Source of the DNA: CALBPI01 sp039033995 | GTDB lineage: Bacteria > Pseudomonadota > Gammaproteobacteria > Steroidobacterales > Woeseiaceae | NCBI GenBank assembly: GCA_039033995.1 | Contig: JBCCBP010000007.1 | Coordinates: 39,436-103,435 of the forward strand | DNA length: 64,000 nt | Direction: 5' to 3' | In this document: positions 8,766 to 17,825 of the stretch, one piece after another | Position numbering within the stretch: the stretch's first letter is position 1 | Layout: the number at the start of each line of letters is the position of its first letter | Made by a program: the position numbers and the translations under genes | Notes under the pieces: generated by a model | Databases searched by the model: none | What the model was told of the DNA's origin: nothing | Seen by the model: only the letters and a program-made list of their open reading frames with translations

Positions 8766-9971
8766 CTACCACGGGTAGTAAGGAAAAGCTTCGCCGGCGG
8801 CGAAGCTTTTTCTTTTTGCGGGCAGCTCGACAAAGCCGTGACTGCCCGCCAGTGCTGCGAAATCACCTGATGTATTGGTCGACAGCGGTGCAGCCCATAG
8901 CTGACCCGCGTTGTCAGGTTGTATCACCACCGGCACGAACGCGGTGAGTTCGGGTTTGAAGTGCCAGTCGGCGGCCAGTTTGGCAGTCACCGGACCGTAC
9001 GTGTCCAGCCCCGTCATCCGTTCGAGGGCTGGCACCACATAACGCCGGCAGCAACTCAAAGTCGATACTGGGTTGCCGGGCAGACCGAACACGAGCTGGC
9101 CTTGCCGTCCTTGACCAAACCACATTGGCTTGCCCGGACGTTGTGCGACGAAATGGAACAACCGTGTGACGCCCAGGGCTTCAAGTACCTCCGGTATGAA
9201 ATCGGCTTTGCCTTTGGATACGCCACCGGACAACACCAACATGTCATGACGCGCTAGCAAATCGCTCAGGCCGCGGGTCAGCTGCTCGCGCGAGTCTTTC
9301 AGGTGATGTGTTGAGCAATCGGTGAAGCCCCGCTGTTGTAACGCGGCGGCAATGCCGGGGCCATTGGACAATCGAATCTGGTGGGCAGCGATCGGTTGGC
9401 CAGCGGCGACCAGCTCGTCACCGGTTGCGACGATCGCTACGCGGGGCATTCGGCGCACGTCCGTCATCGTGTTGCCTGCTGAGTGGAGTATGGCCATCTC
9501 CGCGCCGCCGATGCATACACCTGCCTGTAGCAGTGTCGTGCCGGCGGGGTGATCGCTACCAGCGCGATGGACGAATTGACCACGTTCCGGCGCGTAGCCC
9601 GCTTCCAGGTCGAGCAGCGTTTCGCCATCGATTCTGCGTGTCGCATAGCGCTCGACCGGGATGATCGTATCAGCACCCTCGCAGAGGACGGCGCCGGTCA
9701 TGATCTCCACGGCGCAGTCGCCTGCTGGCAATGTATGGGCGGGCTCACCGGCGAGTTGGCGACCGGCGATGCGCAATGTTTTGGGTAGCGTCTCTGACCA
9801 GCGAATGGCGACGCCGTCCATCGTCACTCGATCAAAGGGCGGATGCGCGCGTTCCGCGCTGACGGTTTGTGCCAGGATGCGACCGGCTGCATCGGTAATC
9901 GACACGCGCTCCGCGTCTAACGATTCGACATGCTCAGCGATAATCTCCGACGCTTGGCAAACCGAAATCAC
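8766..9971 (-). CDS. moeA: Molybdopterin molybdenumtransferase MoeA
   Basis: Inserts molybdate into adenylylated molybdopterin, the last step of molybdenum cofactor synthesis. Diagnostic motifs: PPFDRVTMDGVAIR near residue 43, the MTGAVLCEGADTIIPVERY block, VAIVATGDELV, and the MoCF-binding core SGGVSKGKADFIPEVLEALG with GKPMWFGQ and VFGLPGNPVST. Length of 401 matches MoeA. The GTG start overlaps the purD stop by four bases, so moeA is the last gene of the purH-purD-moeA end of the operon, an unusual partner for purine genes. Its last codons contain the rho terminator of the opposite strand. Confidence 0.93.
   Translation of the reverse strand: MISVCQASEIIAEHVESLDAERVSITDAAGRILAQTVSAERAHPPFDRVTMDGVAIRWSETLPKTLRIAGRQLAGEPAHTLPAGDCAVEIMTGAVLCEGADTIIPVERYATRRIDGETLLDLEAGYAPERGQFVHRAGSDHPAGTTLLQAGVCIGGAEMAILHSAGNTMTDVRRMPRVAIVATGDELVAAGQPIAAHQIRLSNGPGIAAALQQRGFTDCSTHHLKDSREQLTRGLSDLLARHDMLVLSGGVSKGKADFIPEVLEALGVTRLFHFVAQRPGKPMWFGQGRQGQLVFGLPGNPVSTLSCCRRYVVPALERMTGLDTYGPVTAKLAADWHFKPELTAFVPVVIQPDNAGQLWAAPLSTNTSGDFAALAGSHGFVELPAKRKSFAAGEAFPYYPW
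8784..8815 (+). terminator. Rho-gene intrinsic terminator inside the moeA 3' end
   Basis: Perfect 12-bp arms (AAAAGCTTCGCC and its complement at 8799-8810) around a three-base loop, followed by a T-rich run. It lies 31 bp after the rho stop and therefore inside the last codons of the convergent moeA, where it encodes part of the MoeA C-terminus. Confidence 0.85.
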
Positions 9972-11266
9972 GACCGGGCCTGACGCTCGCGATCGATCGC
10001 GCGATAGCCGATATCGTCGCGGTGGAACAGGCCGTCACTGCGCATGTCTGCTACCGCAGAGTAGGCGCGTTCGGCGGCGGCGCTGACGCTGTCGCCGAGT
10101 GCCGTGACGCACACAACGCGACCGCCATCGCTGACGAGCTTGCCGTGTTGATCCGTCGTGCCAGCGTGAAATGTCTTGACGCCATGCTGTGCGTCCAACG
10201 TCGCGTAGTCTTTCAGGGGTAGGTGCTTGTTGTAGTCTTGCGGGTATCCGTCCGCGGCAAGCACGACACCCAGCGCCGCCTCGGCCGTCCACGACGCTCG
10301 ATGCTCAGAGAGCGTGCCGTCGACGACCGCCTGGCAGAGTGCCGGTAAATCACTGGTCAGTCGGCACATCAGCGGCTGTGTTTCCGGATCGCCCAGACGG
10401 CAATTGAACTCGAGCACGCGTGCATTCCCATGCTGATCGATCATCAGGCCTGCATAGAGAAAGCCGCGATAACGGATCCCGTCCGCCGCCAGACCGTCTA
10501 TCGTCGGCCTGATGATATCTCGCATGACATGCTCTGCAACCGCCGGCGTGACGACTGGCGCAGGCGAATACGCACCCATGCCACCAGTGTTCGGCCCGCG
10601 ATCGCCGTTGTCGCGTGCCTTATGGTCTTGCGACGTTGCCATCGGCAGTATGTGCTCACCGTCGGTCATCACGATAAAGCTCGCTTCCTCGCCTGGCAAA
10701 AATTCCTCGATGACGATCTCAGCTCCGGCAGCGCCGAAACGGCCCTCGTCGAGCATATCGGCAATGGTTGTCAGTGCCGTGTCGAGCGTCTCAGCGATCA
10801 CGACGCCTTTGCCGGCCGCAAGTCCGTCGGCTTTGATCACCTGCGGCAGTCGCTGACTGCGCACGTATGCGCAAGCGGCATCCGCCTCCGTGAAGGTCGC
10901 ATAGGCTGCCGTCGGGATGCCATGGCGCTGCAGAAACGCTTTGGTGAACGCTTTTGAGCCCTCCAATTGCGCCGCTTGTTGATCTGGACCGAAACAGCGA
11001 AGGCCTGCGGCCTTGAAACGATCTACGATGCCCGCAACCAGTGGTTGCTCCGGGCCGACGATCGTCAAATCGATGGCGTTGTCGGTGGCATAGGTGATCA
11101 GTGCGTCGATGGCGTCAGCGGCAATGTCGATATTGGTTGTTTTCAGCTCGGATGCCGTGCCAGCGTTGCCGGGGGCGACGAACACCTGCTCGACTTGCTC
11201 GCTTTGGGCGCAGCGCCAGGCGATGGCATGCTCCCGACCACCGCCTCCGATGACTAGTACTTTCAT
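9968..11266 (-). CDS. purD: Phosphoribosylamine-glycine ligase PurD
   Basis: ATP-grasp enzyme that joins glycine to phosphoribosylamine, second step of purine synthesis. The N-terminus MKVLVIGGGGREHAIAW is the family signature; the ATP-grasp core is marked by VIKADGLAAGKGV, EEFLPGEEASF, the RDNGDRGPNTGGMGAYSP segment and RVLEFNCRLGDPETQ. Length 432 is normal. It lies 91 bp downstream of purH and overlaps moeA by four bases. Confidence 0.97.
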   Translation of the reverse strand: MKVLVIGGGGREHAIAWRCAQSEQVEQVFVAPGNAGTASELKTTNIDIAADAIDALITYATDNAIDLTIVGPEQPLVAGIVDRFKAAGLRCFGPDQQAAQLEGSKAFTKAFLQRHGIPTAAYATFTEADAACAYVRSQRLPQVIKADGLAAGKGVVIAETLDTALTTIADMLDEGRFGAAGAEIVIEEFLPGEEASFIVMTDGEHILPMATSQDHKARDNGDRGPNTGGMGAYSPAPVVTPAVAEHVMRDIIRPTIDGLAADGIRYRGFLYAGLMIDQHGNARVLEFNCRLGDPETQPLMCRLTSDLPALCQAVVDGTLSEHRASWTAEAALGVVLAADGYPQDYNKHLPLKDYATLDAQHGVKTFHAGTTDQHGKLVSDGGRVVCVTALGDSVSAAAERAYSAVADMRSDGLFHRDDIGYRAIDRERQARS

Positions 11267-11357
11267 CTGTTCCGTCCCCTAAGCCTGTTCCTGTTCACAT
11301 AGCGGGCATTCACCCTCGGGCCACCTGGTCTGGTGCGACCAGATGCTCGCATGATCG

Positions 11358-12905
11358 CTAGTGGCGAAAGTGTCGCATACCGGTAAACACCATCGCGAGA
11401 CCATGCTCGTTGGCCGCGGCGATAACTTCGTCGTCGCGCATCGAGCCTCCGGGTTGGATCACGGCAGTGATGCCGTGTTCTGCGGCACTGTCGAGACCGT
11501 CACGAAAAGGGAAGAATGCGTCTGAGGCCATCACGGAACCCTTGACGGCAAGGCCCTCGTCGGCAGCTTTTATCGCAGCGATGCGCGTCGAGTAAACGCG
11601 GCTCATCTGACCAGCGCCGATACCGATGGTGTGCGCATCGCGGCAAAACACGATCGCATTCGACTTCACAAACTTGACCACCTGCCACGCGAACAGCAGG
11701 TCGCGGATTTCCGATGCGGTGGGCTGGCGTTCGGTCACCACTTTCAAATCGCTTTCGCTGATGCGCCCATCATCGCGGTCCTGAACCAGGAATCCGCCGG
11801 ATACGGCCTTGATTTCCTGCGCTGGCGGGATGGATTGAAGTGCACCCGTCTCGAGGACTCGAATGTTTTTCTTTGTGGCGAACACCGCGATCGACGCTTC
11901 GTCAAACTCAGGTGCGATGACAACCTCCACAAACTGTCGCTCAACGATCCGCTCGGCTAGTGCGCCGGTTACGCCACGGTTGAAGGCGATGATGCCACCG
12001 AATGCCGAAGTCGGGTCAGTCGCAAATGCGGCATCATAGGCAGCGTCGAGTGTTGCGCTGACGGCGACGCCGCAGGGATTGGCATGCTTGACGATGACGC
12101 AAGCGGGCTGTTCAAAAGCGCGCACGCATTCCAGTGCCGCGTCACCATCTGCGATGTTGTTATACGACAAGGCCTTGCCCTGCAGCATGCTGGCTGCGGC
12201 AATCGACCCCGGTACGCGTTTTGCGGTGCGATAGAAACTCGCCGCCTGATGCGGGTTTTCGCCATAGCGCAACGTATCAGCGCGATGCCCGCCGATGGAG
12301 AAATCGTCGGTCTGGGGTGCGAGCTCAACACTGCTCTTCAGGTAATCGGCGATGGCGCTGTCATACGCGGCCGTATGTGCAAACGCCAGTGCAGCGAGTC
12401 GTCGCCGTAGTGTGGCATCCGGCGCCTGGCGCTGGCTGACCAGTGTCCCGATGGATTCATAGTCGTCCGGGTTGACCACCACGGTGACGGATGCATGATT
12501 TTTGGCGGCGGCGCGCAGCATGGCAGGACCGCCGATATCGATTTGTTCAATCGCAGCCTCAATGCTGACATCCGCCTGATTAATCGTCTCTGCAAATGGA
12601 TACAGATTGACGACCAACAGGTCAATCGGCGTGATGCTGTGGGTTTCAAGCGTGGCATCGTCGACCCCGGGACGGCGTAGCAAGGCGCCATGGATCGCTG
12701 GATGCAGGGTCTTGACCCGACCGTCCATGATCTCCGGAAAGCCTGTGACATCGGCCACATCCGTGACATCGAGACCGCCGTCGCGCAGCGTGCGCGCGGT
12801 CCCGCCGGTCGATAACAGTTCGACACCGGCGCTTGCCAGTGCCTGTGCGAACGTGAGCACACCGCGTTTGTCTGACACGCTGATCAGCGCTCGCCTGATG
12901 GTCAT
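11358..12905 (-). CDS. purH: Bifunctional AICAR transformylase/IMP cyclohydrolase PurH
   Basis: Catalyses the last two steps to IMP. The N-terminal MGS-like cyclohydrolase domain shows ALISVSDKRG, ELLSTGGTARTL, and GGRVKTLHP-type residues in MDGRVKTLHPAIHG; the C-terminal formyltransferase domain has RYGENPHQAASFY, the KHANPCG motif and SDAFFPFRDGLD. Length 515 is typical. ATG with CAGGAG upstream. It follows fis by 37 bp, as in Pseudomonas-type operons. Confidence 0.97.
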   Translation of the reverse strand: MTIRRALISVSDKRGVLTFAQALASAGVELLSTGGTARTLRDGGLDVTDVADVTGFPEIMDGRVKTLHPAIHGALLRRPGVDDATLETHSITPIDLLVVNLYPFAETINQADVSIEAAIEQIDIGGPAMLRAAAKNHASVTVVVNPDDYESIGTLVSQRQAPDATLRRRLAALAFAHTAAYDSAIADYLKSSVELAPQTDDFSIGGHRADTLRYGENPHQAASFYRTAKRVPGSIAAASMLQGKALSYNNIADGDAALECVRAFEQPACVIVKHANPCGVAVSATLDAAYDAAFATDPTSAFGGIIAFNRGVTGALAERIVERQFVEVVIAPEFDEASIAVFATKKNIRVLETGALQSIPPAQEIKAVSGGFLVQDRDDGRISESDLKVVTERQPTASEIRDLLFAWQVVKFVKSNAIVFCRDAHTIGIGAGQMSRVYSTRIAAIKAADEGLAVKGSVMASDAFFPFRDGLDSAAEHGITAVIQPGGSMRDDEVIAAANEHGLAMVFTGMRHFRH

Positions 12906-12942
12906 GAATCTTTGCTCCTGCGAACGCTAACTCGTACGCGTC

Positions 12943-13239
12943 TTAGTCGAGTGCGTAGGTCTTCAGTTTCTTGCGCAGCGTACCGCGATTGATGCCGAGA
13001 ATCTCTGCCGCACGGCTTTGGTTGCCCGCCGTGTACTCCATGACTTTTTCAAACAAAGGTCGTTCCACTTCCGACAGGACCATGCCGTAAAGGTCGCCGG
13101 GAATCGTGCCATTCAAGGTGACGAAGTATTCCTGCAGTGCACTTTCTGTCATGCGCGCGAATGGTACGGGCTGTTTCTTGCCCTTCTTTTTCTTTTTGGA
13201 CGTAACCGTCTTGCGTGTATTTGCCTGTATCGTCGCCAC
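12943..13239 (-). CDS. fis: Nucleoid protein Fis
   Basis: Small DNA-bending factor that shapes the nucleoid and activates stable RNA promoters. The C-terminal helix-turn-helix GNQSRAAEILGINRGTLRKKLKTYALD is unmistakable, and 98 residues equals E. coli Fis. The N-terminal arm differs, with a run KKKKKGKK instead of the usual beta-hairpin sequence. The GTG start at 13239 gives the full-length protein; an ATG giving only 69 residues is less likely. It sits between dusB (49 bp upstream) and purH, so it is transcribed with dusB as in most gammaproteobacteria. Confidence 0.95.
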   Translation of the reverse strand: MATIQANTRKTVTSKKKKKGKKQPVPFARMTESALQEYFVTLNGTIPGDLYGMVLSEVERPLFEKVMEYTAGNQSRAAEILGINRGTLRKKLKTYALD

Positions 13240-13288
13240 AGCGAACCGTCTCCCCCAAACAGGTGAATCAACAATGTGATGATGGCAA

Positions 13289-14305
13289 CTACGCGGCTAC
13301 AGAGGTGCTGTGGCCGGTGCCATCGAACATTTGACCTGCGAGCGCAGCTTGTAACTCGACGGTTGGTGTAGCGAGAAGCTCTCGTCGACGATGGTCGGCG
13401 ACATTGAATTCTTTGCAATACCAATTCAAATGTTTTCTGGCCATCAGTAACCCTTTTTTTTCGCCGTAAAAGGCGTGCAGGGCTTTTAGATGGTCGGCGA
13501 TAATAGCATGCCTTTCGCTAATTGAAAGTGGCGCTGGCAGCACCCCTGTGGCGATGAACTCGGATATTTCTCGTAAAATCCATGGCCTGCCTTGTGTTGC
13601 TCGACCAATCAGTAAACCGTCGGCGCCGGTGAAATCGAGAACTTGCTGCGCAACTTGCGCGCTGACAATATCGCCATTGGCAAAAACAGGAATACGGCAT
13701 GTTCGTTTGACGTCGCGAATCAGTTCAAAACGCGCGTCACCGCGGTAGCGACAAGCACGTGTTCGACCATGTATGGCGATCGCGGCGATGCCTGCGTCCT
13801 CGGCGATTGAAGCAATGGTTGGAATATTCAGGTGTTGCTGATCCCATCCGAGACGCGTCTTCAGCGTCACCGGCACAGGCACCGCGCTGACCACCGTACT
13901 CAGGATTTCGGCAACCAGTCGCTCGTCCTGCAAAAGCGCGGAGCCGGCGAGTTTCTTACAGACTTTCTTGGCCGGGCAGCCCATGTTGATATCGACGATC
14001 TCTGCGCCACGCTCTACGACCGCCTCGGCGGCAGCGGCGAGTTGTTGTGGCTCGGAGCCAGCAATCTGCACAACGCGTGGTGAGGCATCCTGGTCGATAT
14101 CGAGCCGGTGGCGAGATTTGCTGCTTTGCCATAACGCTGTATCGGCGGTCGTCATTTCAGAGGCGGCAAGTGCCGCGCCGAACCGTCGTGCAATGCGGCG
14201 GAACGGGGCATCCGTGATACCTGCCATCGGCGACAGCGCAATACGCCCGGTCAGCCGGATATCTCCGAGCAACGGCAACGGGCCGCGACGATCCGTCTGG
14301 GTCAT
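13289..14305 (-). CDS. dusB: tRNA-dihydrouridine synthase DusB
   Basis: FMN-dependent reductase that makes dihydrouridine in tRNA. Motifs: SPMAGITDAPFRR at the N-terminus, the catalytic-cysteine segment INMGCPAKKVCKK, TLKTRLGW, IHGRTRACRYRG and VFANGDI, GADGLLIGRATQGRPW. The ATG at 14305 overlaps the stop of the upstream gene (ATGA), so I start there rather than at the upstream in-frame ATG at 14335. Length 337 is normal. Linked to fis. Confidence 0.94.
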   Translation of the reverse strand: MTQTDRRGPLPLLGDIRLTGRIALSPMAGITDAPFRRIARRFGAALAASEMTTADTALWQSSKSRHRLDIDQDASPRVVQIAGSEPQQLAAAAEAVVERGAEIVDINMGCPAKKVCKKLAGSALLQDERLVAEILSTVVSAVPVPVTLKTRLGWDQQHLNIPTIASIAEDAGIAAIAIHGRTRACRYRGDARFELIRDVKRTCRIPVFANGDIVSAQVAQQVLDFTGADGLLIGRATQGRPWILREISEFIATGVLPAPLSISERHAIIADHLKALHAFYGEKKGLLMARKHLNWYCKEFNVADHRRRELLATPTVELQAALAGQMFDGTGHSTSVAA

Positions 14306-16929
14306 CGGCCGTTGCCACAGATGGCGGCACCGCAACGCAGGGTCCCGCCGTCGCCGTCATAACATAGCGACAATTCAAATTTGTCCGCGCGACTCTCGGC
14401 AAAGTCGAGACTCAGATAAGCGGTTTGTCGCGCTGCGGCGGCCAGCATCGACGCAGTCGGCTGGTCATTCGGCAGGTAGTCGGCCGGACCGACTAACGCG
14501 GTGGCGATGACATCGTCAAAGTTGTCGGTGATATCGACCTTGATGGTCGGCAGGGGTACTGGGCCTTGCGTCTGGTTCTGGAACAGCGTTTCGATATCGA
14601 GCGTGCGTTCCGTGAGTGTAGATCCGCTCCGTTGTACACAGAGCGCATTGATATCCCACACGGGTTCTGCATCCAGACCGAGCACTGCGTACGCCTTGCC
14701 GAGATAGGCGCCCCACGGGTCCATGGTCAGCAGTTGCCCGCGGTATTGATGAACAAGTTGTCCACCGAGAGCGATGACCAGCAATACCGATAAAGCTGAC
14801 CACAAACCCTTGCGCCGCGGCGCCTCCGGCACAGCCATGATCATCGATTGGGCGAACATATCCTCTGGTGTTTCCTGTATGGCGGGCGGCTCATCGCTGG
14901 ACAGCACGATTTCCTCAATGATCTGCTGTTCTTCGGGAGCGTCCGTTCGCGCCATGTCATCGGATGGTGTCATCAGCGCCGTCCGATCGTCGTCAGCGGC
15001 CAGATCCCCGTCGTCGCTCTGAGCATCGTCAGCAGGCGCGCCGACGTCGCCATCGAGATCTTCCTTGAGCAGGATTTCTCGTTGTTCCTCAGGTAGTGCT
15101 GCGGGCGCCTCCGGCTCATCGTCGTCGTCAAGGAATACTTCGCTCGCCCGAAGCATGTTGGTGAGCGCGTTGATATCGAAAATTTCGTCGTCGGACGATT
15201 CGTTGGATGGACCGGACGTCAGGAACGCCATCTGGTCGTCGCGTGCGCTCGCACCTGATCCGAGAAACGCGGTCTTGTCGCCATCTGCGTCGTGACCGTC
15301 GGCTTCCGTTGCCAGGAAGGTCGTTTTGTCGTCGTCCTCGGCTGCAGCCAACGGTGCAGGCGCTTCCACGGGACGCTCCGTTTCTGCTATGGCGCGGTCT
15401 GGCGGCAATGCGTCGGCGTGGCTGTCGTCATCCGTGGGTGCTGCCAGCTCGACGGCGTCGTCCATGTCATTCTCAGCCAGCGCCATGGCGTCCGCGTCGA
15501 TGGCAGCTGCTGGCGAGGCAACGTTTTCCGCGCTGTCCTCGTCCGCGGCTGTCAGCGCGTCATCGGCTCGCGTCAGATCGAGATCGACAGACGACGCGCT
15601 GGTATCGTCCTCGACCAGTTCGAAATCCAATGCCGGGCTGTCACTGACGTCTGATTCGTCACCGAGTTCGTCCAGCAAATCGTCCCAGTCTTCGCCGCTC
15701 AAAGTCTGTATGAGCGATTCGGGGTCCGCTTGCGCTGAGTCTGGCTGGCCTAACTCCAATGCCACTGCAGGCGGTTCGCTCACGGCGGTCGGTGTGCGGG
15801 GTGCGCTATCGTCATTAGCCAGTGCCTGCAGTTCTGCTTCCAGTTCCTCCGGGGGAGTGTCATCGCTAAACAGGAAGCGCCCCGTGCCATCGCGCAAGCC
15901 GTCGTCAATAGCGGGTGGTTCGGCAGTGTCAGCCGTCTCTTCAACAGGCTCGTCTTGCGATGAGTCGTCGTCAGCTGGTGTATCGCCACCGAACGCTGCG
16001 GTCAGATCCTGCATATCAATTTCGACACCGGACTCGTCGGCGCTCACGTCCATGAACTCGGGTTCCAAGTCTGCGACGGGTAGGTCATCCTGATTGGGCT
16101 CGTACCCCTCAGGGTCTGCCTCAAGCGGCGCAGATACATCGGCGACCGGTTCTGGACGATCCTCGCCGACAGGCATGTCGATGACCGATTCATCTGCCGA
16201 TTCGTCTGACGTGATGTTGTCGGCGACATCGTTATCCAAATGATTTGCTGCTTGATCGCTATCCGTCACCAGCAATGCTTCGCTGACTGGATCGATTGCC
16301 GGCGCATCATCCGACGGGATCGCGTCCACACTGAAGTCTAGGTCGAGCGCATCGGTCGGTGCGACCTCAGCGCCATTCTCCGCGCCAGCGAGTGCATCGG
16401 CCAGACCATCATCCAGATCGAAATCGAGCGCGTTATCAGCGGGCGCAGACACACTGTCGAAGTCGAGATCCAGCGCGTCGGATGCAATGTCGTCCGGTGT
16501 GGTGTCGGAGAGCAGGCGTGTGGCGTCATCGGGTGTATCGGTCGTCGGCGCTCCGATGTCGAGGTCGAGCGCGGCAGCGTCGCGAGGCTCGCTATCGCTG
16601 AAGACATCGGCAAGAGCGTCTTCGGCAACGGAAGACTCATTGGTCGCGTCGGCCGCCGCGAATTCTGTGGGCAAGAATGTATCCGCGAAATCGATCACCG
16701 CTTCGCCGGCATCCGCTTCGCTGCTACCGATATCAATAATGTCGTCGACAACAGGCGACGGTTTGCTGAGCAGGACTGGGATATCTTCGTCGGCATTGGC
16801 GAGCGCATCGAAGATATGCAGGCATTCGCCGCAACGGACGCGGCCGCCAGCCTGTTTCAACACATCGGAGTCCACGGCGAACACAGTCTGGCATGCGGGA
16901 CAGCGAGTCTGCAGATTGTCTTCTGCCAT
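14302..16929 (-). CDS. Zinc-ribbon/DUF3426 membrane protein with very long acidic linker
   Basis: Starts with an MJ0042-type zinc ribbon (Cys10, Cys13, Cys33, Cys36), ends with one transmembrane helix near residues 705-725 and a DUF3426 domain containing Cys pairs (about 750-875). Role unknown for the family, though its place between prmA and dusB is conserved. Odd feature: about 650 residues between these parts are highly acidic and low-complexity, where relatives usually have a much shorter linker. Within it, ALDLDF-like units recur (encoded near 16290-16580) and DKTxFL-like units recur three to four times (near 15225-15345 and 14955-15000). Overlaps prmA by one base and dusB by four. Confidence 0.8.
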   Translation of the reverse strand: MAEDNLQTRCPACQTVFAVDSDVLKQAGGRVRCGECLHIFDALANADEDIPVLLSKPSPVVDDIIDIGSSEADAGEAVIDFADTFLPTEFAAADATNESSVAEDALADVFSDSEPRDAAALDLDIGAPTTDTPDDATRLLSDTTPDDIASDALDLDFDSVSAPADNALDFDLDDGLADALAGAENGAEVAPTDALDLDFSVDAIPSDDAPAIDPVSEALLVTDSDQAANHLDNDVADNITSDESADESVIDMPVGEDRPEPVADVSAPLEADPEGYEPNQDDLPVADLEPEFMDVSADESGVEIDMQDLTAAFGGDTPADDDSSQDEPVEETADTAEPPAIDDGLRDGTGRFLFSDDTPPEELEAELQALANDDSAPRTPTAVSEPPAVALELGQPDSAQADPESLIQTLSGEDWDDLLDELGDESDVSDSPALDFELVEDDTSASSVDLDLTRADDALTAADEDSAENVASPAAAIDADAMALAENDMDDAVELAAPTDDDSHADALPPDRAIAETERPVEAPAPLAAAEDDDKTTFLATEADGHDADGDKTAFLGSGASARDDQMAFLTSGPSNESSDDEIFDINALTNMLRASEVFLDDDDEPEAPAALPEEQREILLKEDLDGDVGAPADDAQSDDGDLAADDDRTALMTPSDDMARTDAPEEQQIIEEIVLSSDEPPAIQETPEDMFAQSMIMAVPEAPRRKGLWSALSVLLVIALGGQLVHQYRGQLLTMDPWGAYLGKAYAVLGLDAEPVWDINALCVQRSGSTLTERTLDIETLFQNQTQGPVPLPTIKVDITDNFDDVIATALVGPADYLPNDQPTASMLAAAARQTAYLSLDFAESRADKFELSLCYDGDGGTLRCGAAICGNGR

Positions 16930-17813
16930 TAGCGGCGAGCCCCTTCCAAAAGCACCCAGCCATCCTGCCTTTTCGGTTGCGCAAACTCAATGAACGGGTC
17001 GTACTTTTGCATCACGGCATCAGCCTGGTCCTCAAGGATGCCTGACAGCAGTAGGACGCCACCGTCTCGCAATGTGCGGGATAACGTCTCAGCCAGCGAC
17101 ATGAGCGGCTGCGCCAGGATATTGGCCAGCACCACATCATAGCCGTCATCCAGCGGCTGCCAATCGTTCGGCAAAGCACAATGCAGTGCTTCGGCCACGT
17201 CGTTGTCAGCCGCATTGCGCAGCGTCGCTGTCAACGCCTGCGGATCGATATCGACGGCATCTACCGACGCAGCGCCGAGCAGCAGGCTGGCGATCGCCAG
17301 GATGCCGGAGCCGCAGCCATAGTCGAGCACCGTGGCACCTTCGAGTGCCAGACTGTCGAGGCGACTCAGGCACAGCGCCGTCGTCGCATGAGTGCCGGTA
17401 CCGAAAGCCAGACCCGGGTCGAGCTTTATGATCGTCGCGTGCTCGGCGGACACCGACATGGCGTGCGGGCACACCCAAAGCCGTTCGCCGAACTGCATCG
17501 GTTTGAAATCATCCAGCCACGCGCGCTCCCAGTCGCGTTCGGGCAGCAGGTTGATATCGATAGCGGGTAGCGACGGCAGCGATAGTGACGACAGCAACGT
17601 CAGCGCAATATGCTCATAGCTGATCTGGTCATCGAATAGGGCGGTCAACACCGCGTCATGCCAAAGCGGCGCTTCGCCAGGTGCGGGCTCCAGAATCGGT
17701 TGATCGGCTGCATCGGTATAGGTAATCGCGACTGCGCCGGCGTCCAGCAAGGCCTGCTCCCAGCGCTCCTGATCGAGCCCTGCAAGCGGCATTTTCAATT
17801 GTTGCCAACCCAT
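16929..17813 (-). CDS. prmA: Ribosomal protein L11 methyltransferase PrmA
   Basis: SAM-dependent enzyme that trimethylates ribosomal protein L11. The N-terminal substrate-recognition domain (residues 1-70) is followed by the Rossmann methyltransferase core: DPGLAFGTGTHATTALCL, motif I VLDYGCGSGILAIAS, DIDPQALTAT, and the NILAQPL motif IV. Length 294 equals E. coli PrmA (293). It lies 12 bp after accC and its stop overlaps the start of the zinc-ribbon gene (TAATG), implying coupling. Confidence 0.95.
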   Translation of the reverse strand: MGWQQLKMPLAGLDQERWEQALLDAGAVAITYTDAADQPILEPAPGEAPLWHDAVLTALFDDQISYEHIALTLLSSLSLPSLPAIDINLLPERDWERAWLDDFKPMQFGERLWVCPHAMSVSAEHATIIKLDPGLAFGTGTHATTALCLSRLDSLALEGATVLDYGCGSGILAIASLLLGAASVDAVDIDPQALTATLRNAADNDVAEALHCALPNDWQPLDDGYDVVLANILAQPLMSLAETLSRTLRDGGVLLLSGILEDQADAVMQKYDPFIEFAQPKRQDGWVLLEGARR

Positions 17814-17825
17814 CGGCGGAGATGC

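Noticed and set aside
11300..11350. Hairpin CTGGTC/GACCAG between purH and purD
   Set aside because: Short stem with no T tract; the genes read on as an operon, so no terminator was called.
15326..16093. 255-codon Ser-rich open frame on the plus strand
   Set aside because: It is the antisense of the acidic linker gene; Asp and Glu codons read backwards give Ser-rich protein. No ribosome binding site or family pattern.
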